18,087 bases of DNA. Source: Clostridia bacterium. Lineage in GTDB: Bacteria > Bacillota > Clostridia > TANB77 > CAG-508. Below, in pieces: positions 15,067 to 18,087 of the stretch (position 1 is the stretch's first letter; the number at the start of each line of letters is the position of its first letter). The stretch spans positions 1-18,087 of the forward strand of contig CAADYJ010000066.1 of the NCBI GenBank assembly GCA_900753245.1, given 5' to 3'. The notes under the pieces were generated by a model. The model had not been told where the DNA came from. It did no database searches and saw only the letters and a list, made by a program, of their open reading frames with translations. The translations under genes and the position numbers were made by a program.

Positions 15067-15098
15067 AAAAGAAACTATTCAGTTGAATAGTTTCTTTT
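15067..15098. terminator. Terminator of the 312-residue gene
   Basis: A perfect 14-bp stem pairs 15067-15080 with 15085-15098 around AGTT. The minus strand ends in TTTTTT. It begins 12 bases beyond the 312-residue gene's stop. Confidence 0.8.
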
Positions 15099-15109
15099 GA
15101 GATTGGCAA

Positions 15110-16048
15110 TTAGTGTTTTGATTTTTCTTTATAAGTTTTTGCTTTAGTATAACATTTCATTACTTTGCTTTTAGCTTCTTCTTCATCTGATGAAGTATCT
15201 AAGAAAAATTTATAAAAATTTTTCAAGCCTTCTACACCAGCTCCTTCTTCTTTAATATCACTTTTGTACTGTTTCAAAAGGAATGTTAAAAAACCACAGG
15301 TATTTAATTTTTCTTTTTTAGAATTGTAAATTGGAAGAGTTTCCTTTATAGCTTGAGTAAAATCAAAATTTTTTAAGTTACGTTTCATAGGTATAAAACT
15401 CTCATATGGGAGAATTGCTGATAAGTAACGATTGAAAAATTTGGTATATGCTTTACTCAAAGGAATTGTGTACTGGTATAATCTACATTCTGTAGTTATT
15501 GCTAATACTTCGATAGATGTTTTAGAAAGACTAATAATTTTGAAGTTATAAAGATGATTGATAAAATCCTTTACAAAAGGTTCAACAGCTTTATGAACTT
15601 CATCATAAGAAAAGTTCTCAATGCTAACGTTAAATTCAGATGAAACACTTTTATCAAGTTTGTCAATATTGTTAGAGTTTTCAATATTAAGCAATTCCAT
15701 TGACTTGCTTAGTACTGAAAAAATTAATTCAATAATATTTTCGTTACTTAAGATTCCTTTAGTTTGAGTTAACAAAGAAATATTAGCTGATGTGTAGCCT
15801 AAAGAAATAAGTGTTTTAGAGAATTCTTCATTTAACATTTTTACAGCTTCCTGAGAATATAAATGTACTTTATAAAAATACATTTTATCATCAACCAAAA
15901 GTACATCAATGCTTGAGTCTTCTATGTTAATGATTTCAGAGTATAAAACTCTTGTAATTTCTAAAAAGGAAGCTACTCTTTTAATCTTCCGATTAAATCC
16001 ATCAGTTGCAGCTAATTGCCGTGAGTTAAAGTTTAAAAATGTAAGCAT
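15110..16048 (-). CDS. Hypothetical protein, 312 aa, unknown family
   Basis: I do not recognise this protein. It has no signal peptide, transmembrane helix, HTH or nucleotide-binding motif. The N-terminal half (about 1-100) looks mixed alpha/beta (IDVLLVDDKMYFYKVHLYS), the middle (105-240) mostly helical, and the last 60 residues are charged, ending in a Lys-rich tail (KTYKEKSKH). GGAGG is seven bases upstream of the ATG, and a consensus promoter plus a perfect terminator frame the gene, so expression as a single gene is well supported. It appears to use ATT, ATC, CAG and CGG codons more than the neighbouring AT-skewed genes, which could reflect a different origin. It lies between tRNA genes and the XRE regulator. 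Function cannot be inferred. Confidence 0.85.
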   Translation of the reverse strand: MLTFLNFNSRQLAATDGFNRKIKRVASFLEITRVLYSEIINIEDSSIDVLLVDDKMYFYKVHLYSQEAVKMLNEEFSKTLISLGYTSANISLLTQTKGILSNENIIELIFSVLSKSMELLNIENSNNIDKLDKSVSSEFNVSIENFSYDEVHKAVEPFVKDFINHLYNFKIISLSKTSIEVLAITTECRLYQYTIPLSKAYTKFFNRYLSAILPYESFIPMKRNLKNFDFTQAIKETLPIYNSKKEKLNTCGFLTFLLKQYKSDIKEEGAGVEGLKNFYKFFLDTSSDEEEAKSKVMKCYTKAKTYKEKSKH

Positions 16049-16091
16049 AGTTTTTCCTCCATAAAATAAAACTAATTTAAGTTATACATTA

Positions 16092-16120
16092 ATTATAGCA
16101 CAAATAACATAAAAAAGCAA
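16092..16120 (-). promoter_or_regulatory. Promoter of the 312-residue gene
   Basis: On the minus strand, TTGCTT (complement of 16115-16120), a 17-base spacer and a perfect TATAAT (complement of 16092-16097) preceded by TGC (extended -10). Confidence 0.7.
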
Positions 16121-16167
16121 ATTTATGTTATTTACTAGTAAATATGTAAAACTAAAAGAAATAAAAG

Positions 16168-16191
16168 AAGATTAGATAGCCTAGTCTTTTT
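16168..16191. terminator. Possible second terminator after the tRNA transcript
   Basis: AAGATTAG (16168-16175) pairs with CTAGTCTT (16181-16188) with one G-T pair and loop ATAGC. T-rich tracts flank both sides. It lies downstream of the tRNA genes on the minus strand, so it may back up the hairpin at 16212-16248. Confidence 0.35.
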
Positions 16192-16211
16192 CAAATATAT
16201 GAACAAACAAT

Positions 16212-16248
16212 AAAGAACTATAACTCACTTTCGTCCGTATAGTTCTTT
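16212..16248 (-). terminator. Terminator of the tRNA-His/tRNA-Gln transcript
   Basis: AAAGAACTATA (16212-16222) pairs perfectly with TATAGTTCTTT (16238-16248). The loop can form a small inner hairpin with a GAAA tetraloop on the minus strand. It begins five bases beyond the tRNA-Gln CCA end. Confidence 0.7.
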
Positions 16249-16252
16249 TTAT

Positions 16253-16327
16253 TGGCTGGGCTGGCTAGATTCGAACTAGCGCATGCCAGAGTCAAAGTCT
16301 GGTGCCTTACCGCTTGGCTACAGCCCA
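16253..16327 (-). tRNA. tRNA-Gln (anticodon TTG)
   Basis: On the minus strand the acceptor TGGGCTG pairs with CAGCCCA. The anticodon stem CCAGA/TCTGG holds loop CTTTGAC with anticodon TTG, and the T-arm is CTAG-TTCGAAT-CTAG. The discriminator is G, followed by an encoded CCA (16253-16255). Confidence 0.95.
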
Positions 16328-16353
16328 ATATATGAAATTATGCTAAATATAAA

Positions 16354-16431
16354 TGGGGTGGAATATGGGACTCGAACCCATGGTCTCCAGTGCCACAAAC
16401 TGGCGCGTTAACCAACTACGCTAAATCCACC
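16354..16431 (-). tRNA. tRNA-His (anticodon GTG)
   Basis: On the minus strand the anticodon stem CCAGT/ACTGG holds loop TTGTGGC with anticodon GTG. The T-arm is ATGGG-TTCGAGT-CCCAT and the D-arm GCGT/ACGC. The genome-encoded extra 5' G (position -1) can pair with C73, the known histidine identity feature. CCA is encoded (16354-16356). The acceptor stem has one T6-T67 mismatch. It is 25 bases from tRNA-Gln, on the same transcript. Confidence 0.95.
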
Positions 16432-16450
16432 ATTTCCAAATGCATTTACT

Positions 16451-16479
16451 ATTTTAACTTATTTTAGACAACTTGTCAA
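16451..16479 (-). promoter_or_regulatory. Promoter of the tRNA-His/tRNA-Gln genes
   Basis: On the minus strand, TTGACA (complement of 16474-16479) and TAAAAT (complement of 16451-16456) with a 17-base spacer. It ends 20 bases before the tRNA-His 5' end, the expected distance for a short-leader tRNA promoter. Confidence 0.75.
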
Positions 16480-16527
16480 CTAATTTTCAAATTTTTCTGA
16501 TTCAAAATCTTAAAAAAATTTTAAAAG

Positions 16528-16556
16528 TTGATTTTTAAGCTAAAATTTAGTATCAT
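16528..16556 (+). promoter_or_regulatory. Promoter of the YigZ-family gene
   Basis: TTGATT at 16528-16533, a 17-base spacer and TATCAT at 16551-16556. It is divergent from the tRNA promoter. The stretch between the two promoters shows no other feature. Confidence 0.5.
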
Positions 16557-16626
16557 ATAAATTAAATTTAATTATGTGAAATTCAACTTAATGCAATGTA
16601 AATAAAAAAGAGAGGAAAAAAACAAA

Positions 16627-17259
16627 GTGTCAAAAACAATATTAGAAAATACTTCAGCACAAATAGTAGAAAAAAAATCAAAATTTATTGCTAATATTTA
16701 TTATGTGCAATCTCAAGAAGAAGTAGAAAATATTTTAAAAGAAATAAGAAAAAAATATTACGATGCAAGACATAACTGTTATGCATATTCAATTTTAACA
16801 AATAATGGGATAGTAAATAAAATGTCAGATGACGGAGAACCAAGTGGAACAGCAGGTGCACCAATGTTAAATATTATAACAAAAAATGAACTAACTAACA
16901 TACTAGTAGTAGTAACAAGATATTTTGGAGGAATATTACTTGGAACGGGAGGACTAGTAAAAGCATATTCGGAAGCAACAATGCAAGCTATAGAAAAGGC
17001 AACAATAGTAAATGAAGAAATTGGATATGAAGTAGAAATAACTGTATTATATAACGAGTGGGAAAAAGTTAAATATTATTTAGAAAAAAGTAATATTTTG
17101 ATAATAGATGTTAAATATAATGAAAAAATAGTAAGTAAAATAGAAGTAACAGAAAAAGAAAAAAATAAAATAAAAGAATTAATTGATGAATGTTCGTTAA
17201 AAATAGAAAAGTTAAATACAATAAAACAAAAAAATATAAGAAAAAATATTGAAATATAA
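16627..17259 (+). CDS. YigZ/IMPACT-family protein (UPF0029)
   Basis: The 210-residue product has the family signatures KSKFIA (17-22), ARHNCYAY (47-54), SDDGEPSGTAG (67-77) and RYFGGILLGTGGLVKAY (98-114), followed by a C-terminal ferredoxin-like domain (about 135-200). The IMPACT fold has been connected with translation control and GCN2 inhibition in eukaryotes, and with nucleic-acid or peptidase roles by proposal in bacteria; the bacterial function is unclear. The GTG start at 16627 is set by the conserved N-terminal length and an AGAGGA site about ten bases upstream. The last residues are Lys/Asn-rich and specific to this protein. Confidence 0.92.
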   Translation: MSKTILENTSAQIVEKKSKFIANIYYVQSQEEVENILKEIRKKYYDARHNCYAYSILTNNGIVNKMSDDGEPSGTAGAPMLNIITKNELTNILVVVTRYFGGILLGTGGLVKAYSEATMQAIEKATIVNEEIGYEVEITVLYNEWEKVKYYLEKSNILIIDVKYNEKIVSKIEVTEKEKNKIKELIDECSLKIEKLNTIKQKNIRKNIEI

Positions 17260-17298
17260 ACAAAAACAACAAAAATTTGAAAAAATTTCCAAAAACTC

Positions 17299-17327
17299 TT
17301 GCAAATTTGAATAAAACATATTATAAT
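17299..17327 (+). promoter_or_regulatory. Promoter of spo0A
   Basis: TTGCAA at 17299-17304, a 17-base spacer and a perfect TATAAT at 17322-17327, resembling a vegetative sigma-A site. I saw no Spo0A-binding box (TGNCGAA) or SigH-like element in the 116 bases between the two genes. Confidence 0.6.
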
Positions 17328-17375
17328 TCAAAATGTAAATTTTTTACAAATTTTTTGTTATAGGGGGAAACTAAA

Positions 17376-18087
17376 GTGAACGATAAGATTAGGGTATTAA
17401 TTGCAGACGACAATATTGAATTTTCAACCACATTAAATGGATATTTGGAAAAAGAGGAGGATATGGAAGTAGTAGGAATTGCAAAAGATGGAAATGAAGC
17501 TTGTAAAATTATTACAGAGAAAAAGCCAGACGTAGTACTACTAGATGTTATTATGCCACATTTAGATGGTTTAGGTGTTTTAGAAACAATAAATTCATAT
17601 AATTTAGATAAAATGCCTTTATGTATAATGCTTTCAGCAGTAGGACAAGATAAAATAACACAAAAAGCTATTAATTTGGGTGCAGAATATTATGTAGTAA
17701 AACCATTTGATATAAAATTATTAATTAAAAGAATTAGAGATTTTAAATACTACCAACCAGGAGCTGTGAAAGGAAACTACGCTAGTAGAGAGATAAAATC
17801 TCAATATATAGAAATAGCGCCAGAAAATAAAAAGGATGAGGGAAATTTAGAAGCATTAGTAACAAATGTAATACATGAAGTAGGAGTACCTGCTCATATA
17901 AAAGGATACCAATACTTAAGAGAAGCAATAATGATGGTAGTAAATGATATAGATGTAATAAACCAAATAACAAAGCAATTATACCCAGAAATCGCCGATA
18001 AATATAAAACAACTCCTTCTAGAGTAGAAAGAGCAATACGTCATGCAATAGAAGTTGCATGGGGAAGAGGTCAAACAGAAACAGTAG
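17376..18087 (+). CDS. spo0A: Sporulation master regulator Spo0A (3' end outside window)
   Basis: 237 codons are visible and the frame is open at the window edge; the family is about 265 residues, so roughly the last 25-30 are missing. The receiver domain (1-125) has the acidic pair Asp11-Asp12, phosphoacceptor Asp57 in LLDVIMP, Ser87 and Lys109 in VVKPF. The Spo0A-type effector domain (about 155-237) starts LEALVTNVIHEVGVPAHIKGY and has the DNA-binding helix region TPSRVERAIRHAIEVAWGRG (213-232). The GTG start follows GGGGG at 17363-17367, eight bases upstream. Phosphorylated Spo0A commits cells to sporulation in Bacilli and Clostridia. The upstream neighbour is the YigZ-family gene, not spoIVB. 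Confidence 0.97.
   Translation, partial: MNDKIRVLIADDNIEFSTTLNGYLEKEEDMEVVGIAKDGNEACKIITEKKPDVVLLDVIMPHLDGLGVLETINSYNLDKMPLCIMLSAVGQDKITQKAINLGAEYYVVKPFDIKLLIKRIRDFKYYQPGAVKGNYASREIKSQYIEIAPENKKDEGNLEALVTNVIHEVGVPAHIKGYQYLREAIMMVVNDIDVINQITKQLYPEIADKYKTTPSRVERAIRHAIEVAWGRGQTETV

Noticed and set aside
16049..16626. Possible integration site or mobile element at the tRNA genes
   Set aside because: No duplicated tRNA 3' end, integrase or direct repeat is visible around either tRNA.

Overview
The window is very AT-rich (roughly three quarters A+T), uses AGA and ATA codons heavily, and carries spo0A, the rpsF-ssb-rpsR operon, pflB/pflA and GGAGG-type ribosome binding sites. This points to an endospore-lineage Firmicute, most likely an uncultured low-GC gut Clostridia. 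That assignment is inference from composition and gene content; no 16S gene is present. Most promoters I could pick out have a TTGnnn -35, a 17-base spacer and a TATAAT-like -10, often with an upstream TG (extended -10).

Left part (1-6110, all + strand): a secreted or membrane-tethered Ig-like/ChW-like surface protein; a two-gene unit of a CNNM/CBS (HlyC/CorC) membrane protein and a WG-repeat membrane-anchored protein; then rpsF-ssb-rpsR with its own promoter, a structured leader candidate and a strong terminator.

Middle part (6111-10519, + strand): a GC-rich intergenic element of about 88 bp; a thioester/SpaA-type surface protein that ends abruptly at its LPRTG sortase motif; a DUF4160/DUF2442 pair; a patatin-like lipid hydrolase whose ribosome binding site lies inside a hairpin; and a putative metal exporter (ArsP_2/DUF2899 type) with a His/Cys-rich loop. 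A 56-bp imperfect palindrome then overlaps the last stop codon.

Right part (10528-16431, mostly - strand): pflA and pflB, the pyruvate formate-lyase pair, are separated by about 940 bp. That gap holds two decayed ORF6N-domain fragments, which still have a good promoter, and an intact 55-residue Cys-rich small ORF. Upstream of pflB are an XRE regulator and a 312-residue orphan protein, each with its own terminator, then tRNA-Gln and tRNA-His genes from one promoter. At the right edge, on the + strand, are a YigZ/IMPACT-family protein and the start of spo0A, which runs out of the window.

No CRISPR array, complete transposon, prophage or obvious defence island is visible. The places most worth a second look are the truncated sortase substrate with an altered thioester motif, the gap between pflB and pflA, the hairpin over the patatin start, the two intergenic repeat-like elements, and the 312-residue orphan.
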